Source: Bordetella parapertussis
Lineage (GTDB): Bacteria; Pseudomonadota; Gammaproteobacteria; Burkholderiales; Burkholderiaceae_B
Length of the DNA: 64,000 nucleotides
Reading direction: 5' to 3'
Assembly (NCBI GenBank): GCA_945872285.1
Contig: CAMBZR010000007.1
Location: 1 to 64,000 of the forward strand
In this document: in pieces, positions 1 through 7,919 of the stretch
Numbering within the stretch: the first letter of the stretch is position 1
Layout of the letters: each line of letters begins with the position of its first letter
The notes under the pieces: generated by a model
What the model was told of the DNA's origin: nothing
Databases searched by the model: none
What the model saw: the letters and a program-made list of their open reading frames with translations, nothing else
Translations under genes and position numbers: made by a program

Positions 1-1105
1 GTTCGATATGCCCTTCGAGTTCGAGGGTAAAAAGTTCAACTTGTAGCGTAGCCGCGGGCAAGCCGGTGCGGCGCTGTAGTTGCTCTTCTGTGACGAGATC
101 GTAGCCGATTGCGCCCCAGACCGGTGACTCGGGGACGCGGTCGGCAGACACGAGGTCTGCACCCGCCAGCTCAGGCAAGACGCTTGCGCGCGCGAGGCCC
201 GCGTTAGGGAGCAGCTCGGCCAAAATATCGGCGCCTGATTCGACGAGCTTAGCGCCTTGTTTAATCAGTGCGTGCGGTCCGCGCGAAAGCGGCGAATGCA
301 GCGAACCCGGCAGCGCATAGACCTCGCGCCCGAGTTCAACGGCTAAACGCGCCGTAATTAAAGAGCCACTTTTAAGCGCGGCTTCGACCACAATCACGCC
401 CAGACTCAAGCCTGCAACAATGCGATTACGTTTTGGAAAATTCGCTGCCAGCGCTGGGCAACCTAGGCCAAATTCAGACAAAATCAAGCCGTCGTTGGTA
501 AGAATATCGTCTGCGAGTGACTGGTGCGCGGTGGGATAGATCAGATCAGCGCCGGTTCCTAAGACCGCGATGGTTCCGCCTGCGTTGCGCCCAGCTTTTA
601 GTGCGCCGCGATGCGCCGCGGCATCGATGCCGTGGGCCAGACCGCTCACGATTGCAAAGCCTTGTTGCGCCAGATGTGTGGCAAAGGCCTGCGCGTGGGC
701 CAAACCGTCAGCGGTGGCGTTGCGCGCACCCACCAGCGCGAGCGCATCTTGTTCAAGACGCCTTAAGGCGCCTTGGGTATACAACACCAAGGGCGCATCG
801 GGTGTGTGGCGCAAACGCTCCGGATAATAACGATGGCCAGGCGTCACGAGCGCGCGCCCGGGTTCGCTTGCCCAGCGCAGTGCGTGTTCAATCGCTTGCG
901 CATCGGCAATGCTCAGGGGCTGCTTCAGCTGTGCCGCCAGCGGTGCCGAAAGCATGGCCCTCAGGGTCGCGTACGACGCTTGATAAAGCGCGCAGGGGTC
1001 TTGGAAGTGTTGTAAGAGTCTGTGGGCGTGGATGGAACCGATGCCCGGCTGAAGGCTTAAGCGCAGCCACGCGGCCAGCGTATCGTCAGAAAGAGTCTTT
1101 TGCAT
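1..1105 (-). CDS. dprA: DNA processing protein DprA/Smf (3' end beyond window)
   Basis: DprA binds single-stranded DNA and loads RecA during natural transformation. Read on the minus strand from the ATG at 1103-1105, the frame stays open to the left edge (about 368 codons). An N-terminal helical region (start MQKTLSDDTLAAWL) is followed by the Rossmann-like core with VSGLAHGIDAAAHRGAL, FPKRNRIVAG and VVEAALKSGSLITARLA, all DprA hallmarks. The last visible residues enter the C-terminal winged-helix region. The gene diverges from def, but an IS remnant now lies between them. Together with comF at 13.9 kb it hints at competence, though both are also kept in non-competent species. Confidence 0.93.
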   Translation of the reverse strand, partial: MQKTLSDDTLAAWLRLSLQPGIGSIHAHRLLQHFQDPCALYQASYATLRAMLSAPLAAQLKQPLSIADAQAIEHALRWASEPGRALVTPGHRYYPERLRHTPDAPLVLYTQGALRRLEQDALALVGARNATADGLAHAQAFATHLAQQGFAIVSGLAHGIDAAAHRGALKAGRNAGGTIAVLGTGADLIYPTAHQSLADDILTNDGLILSEFGLGCPALAANFPKRNRIVAGLSLGVIVVEAALKSGSLITARLAVELGREVYALPGSLHSPLSRGPHALIKQGAKLVESGADILAELLPNAGLARASVLPELAGADLVSADRVPESPVWGAIGYDLVTEEQLQRRTGLPAATLQVELFTLELEGHIE

Positions 1106-1312
1106 GGTGCCGAGTGTGCCACGCGCAGTGGCCAGAACCCAAGCTTGAGCAGGCTAAAAACATCCTGCCTGAGGCGCGAATGCCAAGCGCGTTGCGCGCC
1201 CGGCAGCCGCCGCGGCTTGCACCGTTCGGTTGTTTGACCCTTGACGCCGCAGACCCAGGCGATCGGGCTCATCACAAGGTTTCATTGGAATTCAGCGCCT
1301 GATTGACATCCT

Positions 1313-1357
1313 CCCCGCCCTCAGTCGATGACTGCCGCTTGCGCGCAAAGGACGGGG
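1313..1357. repeat. Left-end imperfect hairpin of the IS605-type element
   Basis: CCCCG at 1313-1317 can pair with CGGGG at 1353-1357, and CGGGGATTCCTACGG follows. This resembles the terminal hairpin beside the tnpB end of IS605-family elements. In intact relatives this flank, together with the tnpB 3' end, encodes the guide (omega/reRNA) of TnpB. Whether an RNA is made here cannot be read from the sequence. Confidence 0.5.
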
Positions 1358-1370
1358 ATTCCTACGGTGC

Positions 1371-2137
1371 TCAGGCAAACGCTGCCTGAGTCACTTCGGT
1401 GGGTTCCTGCTTCATTGAGTGGTCTGACTGCACCGACTCTCCACGGGCTAACAAGCGGTATCCCCGCTCTAAAATATTAATCGCGCCAACGACATCAGCG
1501 TGATTTTCGTAGCCGCAATCGAGGCACAGGAATTTCGCGTGTGTTTGTCGATTCTCTTTTGACACATGGCCGCAGACCGGACACGTTTGGCTTGTGTGCT
1601 GCGGCGGTACGGCCAACAATATGCCGCCGTTCCACTGGACTTTGTAGTCGAGTTGTCGCCTGAGCTCACCCCATTCCTGATCGAGAATGGCACGGTTTAG
1701 GCCAGACTTTTGTTTCACCCGTTTACCGTGCTGTTCGCGATTGCCCTTGGCGGACTGTGACATGTTCTTGACCTGCAAATCCTCAATACCTACGAGCGCG
1801 TGGTTTTGGCTGAGCGTGGTACTGGCCTGATGCAGGAAATCTTTTCTGGCATTCGCAATAGCGGTGTGAAGCTTCTGAACTTTGGTTTTCGCCTTCTTCC
1901 AGTTGTTGCTGAACTTTTGTTTACGACTCATGCAGTCCCCGCTTCACGTTTCCAAACGGGCAGCTTAGCTGCCATTGCCACGTAGCCAATGAACTTATTG
2001 TCCGCTGCATGATTCTCTTTTTGCAGTGCCAAAGCCTTGTTGTAGACGAACCGACACGAGCCAGAGAATCTGCGCATATCGCGCAGCTGGTCGCCATTTG
2101 GCATTAATTCGTATTTGTAGGCCTGCAAACGTTTCAT
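1371..2137 (-). pseudogene. tnpB: TnpB RNA-guided nuclease remnant with internal deletion
   Basis: Two adjoining minus-strand frames match TnpB. The first starts at 2137 (MKRLQAYKYELMPNG, then RRFSGSCRFVYNKALALQ), runs 69 residues and stops at 1928. The second starts at 1931 (MSRKQKFSNNWKKAKTK) and runs 186 residues to 1371. The stop of the first and the ATG of the second overlap as ATGA. Intact TnpB proteins are near 400 residues, so the middle is missing, including the RuvC-I block with the first catalytic aspartate. The later fragment keeps the RuvC-II GIEDL, the zinc finger (CPVCG and CLDCG) and the RuvC-III DVVGAINI. It should be catalytically dead. Confidence 0.85.
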
Positions 2138-2216
2138 ACCTTGAATTATATTTGCGCGATCAAGGTAGATCACCAAATTACCTGTGTAAAAGTTGTATCT
2201 GTAAGGTACAAATTCT

Positions 2217-2581
2217 GTGAGTCTTTGCAACAAAAACTGTTTCTGTGTAACAAAATATAGGCGTGATGGTTTCACTAAGGAAAGACTTGCCGACCTGCGC
2301 CCGATATTTGCCAGCGTTTGTACTGATTTCGATTCAGCGCTAATAGAGTTTGAAGGAGAAGAATACGATCACGTGCACTTACCGGTGAACTATCCACCTA
2401 AAGTGGCCGTGTCAAAACCCGTGAATAGTCTCAAGGGTATTTCTAGCTTGATGATTCGCAAAAAGAATGGCCCAACATCCGTAAAAAACTTTAGGGCGGC
2501 GCTTTGTGGTCGCCAAGTTATTTTTCAGGAAGCTGCGGCAGTGCGCCAATTTCCGTTATTTGCAAGTATATTAAGCAATGA
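2217..2581 (+). pseudogene. tnpA: TnpA (Y1 HUH) transposase remnant, frameshifted and with a nonsense codon
   Basis: The frame from 2217 reads VTKYRRDGF, then the HUH site as DHVHL, then YPPKVAVSKPVNSLKGISS and IRKK. These are hallmarks of IS200/IS605 single-strand transposases. At about 2460 (an A-run in cgcaaaaagaatgg) the homology jumps to another frame, which reads EWPNIRKKL, a TAG stop at 2492-2494, then GGALWSPSYFSGSCGSAP and the catalytic tyrosine motif KYIKQ, ending at 2581. The gene therefore has one frameshift and one nonsense change (TGG to TAG fits). The normal N-terminus is also poorly preserved. No functional protein is expected. Confidence 0.82.
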
Positions 2582-2640
2582 CGAGCGCTACGCTAAATTA
2601 AGGGCTAAAGAATGGAATGCTGCGCCTTCCGCGCTTACAT

Positions 2641-2660
2641 CCTCGCCCTGAATGGCGAGG
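2641..2660. repeat. Perfect 7-bp right-end hairpin of the IS605-type element
   Basis: CCTCGCC (2641-2647) and GGCGAGG (2654-2660) flank the 6-nt loop CTGAAT. The position just after the tnpA remnant and about 65 bp before def fits the right-end recognition hairpin bound by Y1 transposases. It now sits in the leader of def and may fold in that transcript. Confidence 0.65.
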
Positions 2661-2724
2661 TTTTACGCGCAAATCCGATAAACTAAACTATTGCCAATGT
2701 TACAAATTGAATGACTTTGCTCGC

Positions 2725-3237
2725 ATGGCTCTGCTAACTATCCTGCACTACCCTGATAAACGCCTGCACAAGGTTGCGAAACCTGTGGCGGCGGTCACTG
2801 AGCGTATCCGCAAGTTGGCGGCCGATATGGCCGAGACCATGTATGACGCACCGGGTGTGGGTCTGGCGGCTACGCAAGTCGACGTGCACGAACGCGTCGT
2901 GGTGATCGATGTCAGCGAAGATAAAGACGACTTAATGGTGCTGATTAATCCCGAGATCTTGTCTCGTAGTGACGAGCAAAAAACCCACGAAGAGGGCTGT
3001 TTGTCGGTGCCTGGTGTCTTTGACGAGGTGGAGCGGCCTGCGACGGTGCGCATACGGGCGTTGAACCTCGAAGGCGAGGTACACGAATTTGAGGCCGAAG
3101 GCTTGCTGGCAGTGTGCGTACAGCACGAGATTGATCATTTAAACGGTAAGGTGTTTGTGCAGCACTTGTCTTATTTGAAGCAGACACGGCTCAAAGCTCG
3201 CCTGCGTAAAGAACAACGCGAACTCGAGCGCGCCTAG
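2725..3237 (+). CDS. def: Peptide deformylase
   Basis: This metallohydrolase removes the formyl group from the N-terminal methionine of new proteins. All three family motifs are present: GVGLAATQ at residues 44-51, EGCLSVPG with the metal-ligand Cys92, and HEIDH with ligands His134 and His138 and the catalytic Glu135. The 170-residue length is typical. The ATG at 2725 ([14 protein letters not shown]) was chosen because the open frame upstream runs into the IS remnant. The next gene starts 6 bp downstream. Unusually, fmt is not downstream but lies beyond that gene on the opposite strand. Confidence 0.97.
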   Translation: MALLTILHYPDKRLHKVAKPVAAVTERIRKLAADMAETMYDAPGVGLAATQVDVHERVVVIDVSEDKDDLMVLINPEILSRSDEQKTHEEGCLSVPGVFDEVERPATVRIRALNLEGEVHEFEAEGLLAVCVQHEIDHLNGKVFVQHLSYLKQTRLKARLRKEQRELERA

Positions 3238-3243
3238 CAGCTC

Positions 3244-3495
3244 ATGCACATCGAAATCGTAGGGTATTTGGCGGCATTTTTAACAACGGCCGCATTTTTT
3301 CCGCAGACATACAAAACGATCAGAACGCGGGATACCCGAGCGATATCGCTTGCAATGTACGTGATGTTCACTTTGGGCATCGCCATCTGGCTCGCGTATG
3401 GACTGCTGATCGAATCCTGGCCGCTTATTTTTTCTAATTCTCTTACGTTCGTGATGGCGGCCACGATTTTGGTGCTGAAGCTCAAAGAGCGCTAA
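3244..3495 (+). CDS. SemiSWEET-type PQ-loop membrane transporter
   Basis: This 83-residue hydrophobic protein has three predicted membrane helices: residues about 5-21, 36-56 and 60-79. The PQ motif sits at the end of helix 1 ([13 protein letters not shown]), followed by ISLAMYVMF, as in bacterial SemiSWEETs of the MtN3/saliva family. SemiSWEETs dimerise to form a small sugar uniporter; the substrate cannot be told from sequence. The start lies 6 bp after def, so the two are probably co-transcribed. Its last 14 bp overlap the 3' end of the opposing fmt gene. Confidence 0.88.
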   Translation: MHIEIVGYLAAFLTTAAFFPQTYKTIRTRDTRAISLAMYVMFTLGIAIWLAYGLLIESWPLIFSNSLTFVMAATILVLKLKER

Positions 3496-4489
3496 ATTTT
3501 TTGGTGCTTGTCCAACCTTGAATAAACGCAGCAGCACTTTGTCGCTTGCCACCAGCACGCTGTAGTTCAGTCAAGCGCAACACGCCTTGTGCCGTAGCAA
3601 GGTCAAGGCCCTCGGGGCTGGCACCGATCACGGTGCCCGGGGTGGCTTGCTGAGTGGAGGTCGTAAGGGCCACGGCGTTCCAGACTTTTACTGGCTCGTC
3701 AATGTCTGGCAGCTGCAGTGTGGCACCGGGGGCCGGGTTAAAGGCCCGAATCCGGCGTGCAAGCTGTTCGGCTGGCTGGGTGAAGTCAAGTGCGGCCTCG
3801 GCTTTGTCGAGCTTGGCGGCGTAGGTCGAGCCCTCGACCGGTTGGGGTTGCGCGGTTAAGGTCCCAAGAGGCAGCGCCTGTAAAGCCGCCACGATGAGGC
3901 GAGCCCCTTGCTCGGCTAACTTATCGTGCAGCGTCGCCGCAGTCTCAGTGTTGGTGATTGCCAAAGGCTCAACCAACAGCATGGCACCGGTATCCAGACC
4001 CTCGTTCATTTGCATGATCGTGACACCAGTTTGCGCGTCACCGGCTTCGATGGCGCGTTGAATGGGGGCCGCTCCACGCCAGCGCGGCAACAGGCTGGCG
4101 TGAATATTCAGGCAGCCGTAGCGCGGCATGGTGAGCACCCAGTTTGGCAAAATTAGGCCGTAGGCGGCAACCACTAAAACGTCGAGCTGAGCCAGCTCAA
4201 GGGCGGCTTGCACGCTACGCGCCTCGTCTGGATACTTGCCGTCAAGCCGCAAACTGCGCGGTTGACCGATAGCGATTTCGTGCTTGAGGGCACACTGCTT
4301 CACGGCGCTTGGCGTGAGCTTAAGACCACGCCCTGAGGGTCGATCGGGCTGAGTCAGTACTAACTTTACCTTAAATCCAGCTGCCAGAATCGCCTGCAGA
4401 GCTTGGGCTGAAAACTCAGGCGTGCCGGCAAATCCGACTCGCAAGGGGGCCGAGATTTGTGTAGAAGGCCGTGGTGCTATTGCAGGCAT
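3482..4489 (-). CDS. fmt: Methionyl-tRNA formyltransferase
   Basis: Fmt formylates initiator Met-tRNA using 10-formyl-tetrahydrofolate, the counterpart of deformylase. The protein reads VGFAGTPEF near the N-terminus, then [16 protein letters not shown] in the folate-binding and catalytic site, then a C-terminal OB-like domain beginning near FNPAPGA. Length is about 335 residues, typical. The ATG at 4489 is preferred over a TTG at 4498 because AGGA lies at a workable distance upstream. The N-terminus has some 16 extra residues before the conserved strand. The gene opposes def and its 3' end overlaps the SemiSWEET gene. Confidence 0.96.
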   Translation of the reverse strand: MPAIAPRPSTQISAPLRVGFAGTPEFSAQALQAILAAGFKVKLVLTQPDRPSGRGLKLTPSAVKQCALKHEIAIGQPRSLRLDGKYPDEARSVQAALELAQLDVLVVAAYGLILPNWVLTMPRYGCLNIHASLLPRWRGAAPIQRAIEAGDAQTGVTIMQMNEGLDTGAMLLVEPLAITNTETAATLHDKLAEQGARLIVAALQALPLGTLTAQPQPVEGSTYAAKLDKAEAALDFTQPAEQLARRIRAFNPAPGATLQLPDIDEPVKVWNAVALTTSTQQATPGTVIGASPEGLDLATAQGVLRLTELQRAGGKRQSAAAFIQGWTSTKKFSAL

Positions 4490-4576
4490 ATTGCTCAAAT
4501 CCTGTTCAGAGACGGGTCACCGATCCGTCGCCCGTGGTCGCCACTGAAGGTGAGCTCAAGGGGTGGTGTGAGCGCG

Positions 4577-5893
4577 CTAAATCTTTTCTGCCCACAAGTC
4601 GTACTCGTCAGAGTCAGTCACGCGCACCCTCACCATGTCGCCCGGTTTCAGGGGCACAGCACTATCCACAAACACGTTGCCATCGATCTCGGGTGCGTCA
4701 GCGCTCGAGCGTCCGACTGCGCCTTCGTCATCGACCTCATCAATCAAGACGTCAAACTCTTTGCCGACTTTACGTGCCAGGCGTTCGGTTGAAATCGCCT
4801 GCTGGTGTGCCATAAAGCGGTCGTAACGCTCTTGCTTGACCTCGTCGGGCACGGCCCCTTCAAGCGCATTAGCGGACGCACCTTCGACGGGCGAATATTG
4901 AAAGCAACCGACGCGATCGAGTTGGGCCTCTGACATCCAGTCAAGCAGGTATTGAAACTCGCTTTCTGTTTCGCCGGGAAACCCAACAATAAAGGTCGAG
5001 CGCAAAGTGATGTCGGGGCACTGCTCGCGCCAGCGATGAATTCGCGCCATCGTCCGGTCTTCAAAGGCGGGGCGTTTCATGGCCTTCAAAATACGTGGGC
5101 TGGCGTGCTGAAACGGGATATCGAGGTAAGGCAAAATTTTGCCCTCGGCCATCAAAGGAATCACTTCGTCGACATTTGGATAGGGATAGACATAGTGCAG
5201 GCGCACCCAAATCCCTAATTCAGATAAAGCTGAGCAAAGCTCGGTCATACGCGTTTTAACGGGGCGACCATTCCAGAAGCCGCTGCGGTATTTGACATCT
5301 ACGCCATAGGCGCTGGTGTCTTGCGAAATCACCAACAACTCTTTGACTCCAGCGCGTGCCAGACGTTGGGCTTCGTCAAGTACATCCCCCACGGGGCGGC
5401 TGACCAGATCGCCACGCATCGAGGGGATGATGCAGAAGCTGCAGCGATGGTTACAGCCTTCAGAGATTTTTAGATAAGCGTAGTGGCGCGGGGTCAGTTT
5501 GATCCCTTGTGGCGGAACCAAATCGGTAAAAGGATCGTGCAAGGGGTTGGGCGGCGCAGCCTCGTGCACTGCGCGCACGACCTGCTCGTATTGTTGCGGC
5601 CCAGTCACCGCCAATACGCTAGGGTGCACCGCTCGAATCACCGACTCATCGACCCCCATACAGCCAGTCACAATGACACGACCGTTTTCGGCGATGGCCT
5701 CGCCGATGGCGTCTAAGGACTCGGCCTTGGCGCTATCAATAAAGCCGCAGGTATTGACCACCACCACATCGGCATTGATATAGTCAGGCACAATTAAATA
5801 GCCCTCGGTACGCAACTGGGTAAGGATACGTTCAGAATCAACCAGCGCTTTGGGGCACCCGAGACTGACAAAACCGACTTTTGGGGAAGACAT
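4577..5893 (-). CDS. rimO: Ribosomal protein uS12 methylthiotransferase RimO
   Basis: RimO is a radical-SAM enzyme that adds a methylthio group to an aspartate of ribosomal protein uS12. The 438-residue protein has the N-terminal UPF0004 domain with cluster cysteines ([26 protein letters not shown]), the radical-SAM motif [11 protein letters not shown], and a C-terminal TRAM domain. [11 protein letters not shown] distinguishes RimO from MiaB. The ATG at 5893 begins [15 protein letters not shown]; the open frame continues upstream but without homology. It diverges from rsmB with 83 bp between them, and fmt lies 87 bp downstream on the same strand. Confidence 0.97.
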   Translation of the reverse strand: MSSPKVGFVSLGCPKALVDSERILTQLRTEGYLIVPDYINADVVVVNTCGFIDSAKAESLDAIGEAIAENGRVIVTGCMGVDESVIRAVHPSVLAVTGPQQYEQVVRAVHEAAPPNPLHDPFTDLVPPQGIKLTPRHYAYLKISEGCNHRCSFCIIPSMRGDLVSRPVGDVLDEAQRLARAGVKELLVISQDTSAYGVDVKYRSGFWNGRPVKTRMTELCSALSELGIWVRLHYVYPYPNVDEVIPLMAEGKILPYLDIPFQHASPRILKAMKRPAFEDRTMARIHRWREQCPDITLRSTFIVGFPGETESEFQYLLDWMSEAQLDRVGCFQYSPVEGASANALEGAVPDEVKQERYDRFMAHQQAISTERLARKVGKEFDVLIDEVDDEGAVGRSSADAPEIDGNVFVDSAVPLKPGDMVRVRVTDSDEYDLWAEKI

Positions 5894-5976
5894 GACGCGC
5901 CACCTGTCAGGCCGTAGCCCGCATGAAAGAGAGGCTGATTTTACCTTCGATCGTCGCGAGCCCCTACAATTGAGCC

Positions 5977-7302
5977 ATGACGCAAAATGCCTCCGCACTC
6001 TCCGATAGTTTATTAGCCGCCGCGCGCGCCCTCGGCGCAGTCGAAAACGGTCAGTCTTTAACCGAAGCCTTGCTCGAGGTGCAGCCTGATTTGCGGCCTT
6101 CCGCGCAGTCCTTGAGCTTTTATGCGATGCGGCATTGGGGGCAGGCGATGGTGTTACGGCGCCTGTTGCTAGAGCGGGTGCCGCAAAACCCAACTATTTT
6201 TGCGCTGCTCGGGTTAAGCCTGCTGCTGCTTGAGGTGGCGCTCAGTGACCCCGCCGAGCGCGACGCCACCGCACCGACCTACACGGCGCACACCTTGGTG
6301 GATCAGGCCGTGCAGGCCACCCAGGGGCAGCGTGATACCTTGAACTTCAAAGGCTTAGTCAATGCCATCTTGCGCCGCTTTCAGCGCGAGCGGGCCGAAC
6401 TGCTGTTGCAACTCGCGCAAGATCTCGAGGCACAGTACAACCATCCGAAGTGGTGGATCGAGGCGTTGCAAAAGGCCTACCCGCAAGAGTGGCAGCGTCT
6501 GCTCGAAACCGCAAATGTGCATCCGCCACTCACCTTGAGGGTCAACCTGCGCGCGACCACCCGTGCAACCGTTGAACAGGCCTTCGCAGCCCAAGGCATC
6601 GCCTCAACGGCGTTTGGCGCCGCCGGGCTGGTGCTTGAAGTGCCAAGGTCAATCGCTTCGTTGCCAGGCTATGCGCAGGGTTGGTGGTCGGTACAAGACG
6701 CGGGCGCGCAGCTTGCAGCGCCGCTGCTTGAGTTAAAAGACGGCATGCGTGTCTTGGATGCTTGTGCGGCCCCAGGAGGCAAGACCGCGCATATGCTTGA
6801 ACTGGCCAAGCTCAAACTGGTCGCGCTAGACATCGACAACGCCCGAATGGGCCGGGTCGAGCAAAACCTAGAACGGCTGGGACTGCTGACCGACGAGGTC
6901 GAGTTGATTGCCGAGAGCGCCATGCGTGCGCATACCTGGTGGGACGGCAAGCCCTTCGATGCCGTGCTGGCCGACGTTCCCTGCACCGCCTCGGGCATTG
7001 TGCGCCGTCATCCCGATATTCGCTGGTTGCGTCGCGCCACCGATTTGAGTGCGACCGCCAAACTGCAAAGAGAAATATTAGACTCACTCTGGAGTCTGGT
7101 GGCGCCTGGTGGCAAATTGTTGCTTGTGACGTGTTCGATTTTTACTGAAGAAGGCGAAGCGCAGGCGGCTGCATTCACTAAGCGTCATGCACAAGCGCTG
7201 CGTTTGCCGGCACCCGGACAGCTTTTGCCTTGCGTGGCGGATGCCGAGCATCCGGCTGGGCAAGATGGGTTCTTTTATGCCTTGTTTTCTCGTCAAGTTT
7301 AG
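5977..7302 (+). CDS. rsmB: 16S rRNA (cytosine-967-C5)-methyltransferase RsmB
   Basis: RsmB methylates C967 of 16S rRNA. The 441-residue protein has an N-terminal NusB-like RNA-binding domain (about residues 1-150, with [12 protein letters not shown]) and a C-terminal Rossmann methyltransferase domain. Motif I is [14 protein letters not shown], motif IV is [18 protein letters not shown], and motif VI is [14 protein letters not shown]. The Pro-Cys and Thr-Cys cysteines are the release and catalytic residues of m5C enzymes. It begins the rsmB–DUF4390–ntrY–ntrX operon, with 14 bp to the next gene. Confidence 0.97.
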   Translation: MTQNASALSDSLLAAARALGAVENGQSLTEALLEVQPDLRPSAQSLSFYAMRHWGQAMVLRRLLLERVPQNPTIFALLGLSLLLLEVALSDPAERDATAPTYTAHTLVDQAVQATQGQRDTLNFKGLVNAILRRFQRERAELLLQLAQDLEAQYNHPKWWIEALQKAYPQEWQRLLETANVHPPLTLRVNLRATTRATVEQAFAAQGIASTAFGAAGLVLEVPRSIASLPGYAQGWWSVQDAGAQLAAPLLELKDGMRVLDACAAPGGKTAHMLELAKLKLVALDIDNARMGRVEQNLERLGLLTDEVELIAESAMRAHTWWDGKPFDAVLADVPCTASGIVRRHPDIRWLRRATDLSATAKLQREILDSLWSLVAPGGKLLLVTCSIFTEEGEAQAAAFTKRHAQALRLPAPGQLLPCVADAEHPAGQDGFFYALFSRQV

Positions 7303-7316
7303 GCGTTAATTAGGCC

Positions 7317-7919
7317 ATGACTGCTTCGAAGATCACGTGGCCCTCTGTGTTTAACCGCACGTGCTTAAGCGTGCTGGCTGTCTTGCTGTGCTTTTGTGCC
7401 ACGGCGAGTCAGGGAGCCGAGCCCAGAATTGAGCGCATCGAACCCTTGCTTGCAGAGGGCCAGTTGACACTTGATCTGGATTCAAACTTCGAACTGGGCC
7501 GGGTCGTGATTGAGGCTGCCGAGCGCGGTGTGCCCTTGTATTTCACGTTTGATTTAAAAATCACGTCACCACGCTGGTGGTGGTTTGAGCGTGTGTTAGT
7601 TGAAGCGACGCTGACTAAGCGCCTGACCTATAACGTGCTCACGCAGCAGTGGCGCGTGGCAACCGGCGATTTGTTTGTGCCCGAGCGCTCGCTGCCCGAG
7701 GCGCTGGCGGTGCTTAAGCAGGTGCGAGCCTGGCCAGTTGCGCCCTCTGATCGCTTTGAAAAAAATCAGCGTTACGACGGGAAAATTCGGTTTCGGCTCG
7801 ATTCCTCGCAACTCGCGCGGCCCTTGCAACTGGAGGCCTCTAAACGCAGCGCCTGGACGCTTGCAAGTGAGTGGACGCCGTTTGACTTTGCGATCCAGTC
7901 CGAGGCGGCAAAAAAATGA
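7317..7919 (+). CDS. DUF4390 exported protein
   Basis: This 200-residue protein starts with a signal-like segment (hydrophobic SVLAVLLCFCATASQG at about residues 18-33). The mature part matches the DUF4390 pattern found between rsmB and ntrY in betaproteobacteria, with WWWFERVLVEATLTKRLTYN and TGDLFVPERSLPEAL. No biochemical function is known to me. Its stop overlaps the ntrY start (ATGA at 7916-7919), suggesting translational coupling. Conserved linkage to the sensor kinase suggests a periplasmic partner or modulator of NtrY, which is inference only. Confidence 0.85.
   Translation: MTASKITWPSVFNRTCLSVLAVLLCFCATASQGAEPRIERIEPLLAEGQLTLDLDSNFELGRVVIEAAERGVPLYFTFDLKITSPRWWWFERVLVEATLTKRLTYNVLTQQWRVATGDLFVPERSLPEALAVLKQVRAWPVAPSDRFEKNQRYDGKIRFRLDSSQLARPLQLEASKRSAWTLASEWTPFDFAIQSEAAKK

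Larger units (their letters stand above)
1303..2665. mobile_element. Decayed IS200/IS605-family element (divergent tnpB and tnpA remnants)
   Basis: The stretch between dprA and def holds a tnpB remnant on the minus strand and a tnpA remnant on the plus strand, the divergent layout of IS605-type elements. The left boundary near 1305 (TTGACATCCTCCCCG) can fold with CGGGGATTCC at 1353-1362. The right end carries a perfect 7-bp hairpin at 2641-2660 (CCTCGCC, loop CTGAAT, GGCGAGG). Both ends share ACATCCTC next to the hairpin. Such elements end in hairpins rather than terminal inverted repeats and make no target duplication, so exact borders are inferred. Both genes are broken, so the copy cannot supply its own transposase. 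Confidence 0.82.

Noticed and set aside
517-1302. Long plus-strand open frame of 261 codons
   Set aside because: It is antisense to dprA; its translation is Arg/Ala/Pro-rich without recognisable motifs, while the minus strand encodes a clear DprA.
5894-6193. Upstream 100-residue extension of rimO
   Set aside because: It is Arg-rich, antisense to the start of rsmB, and unrelated to the family; the RimO signature starts right after the ATG at 5893.
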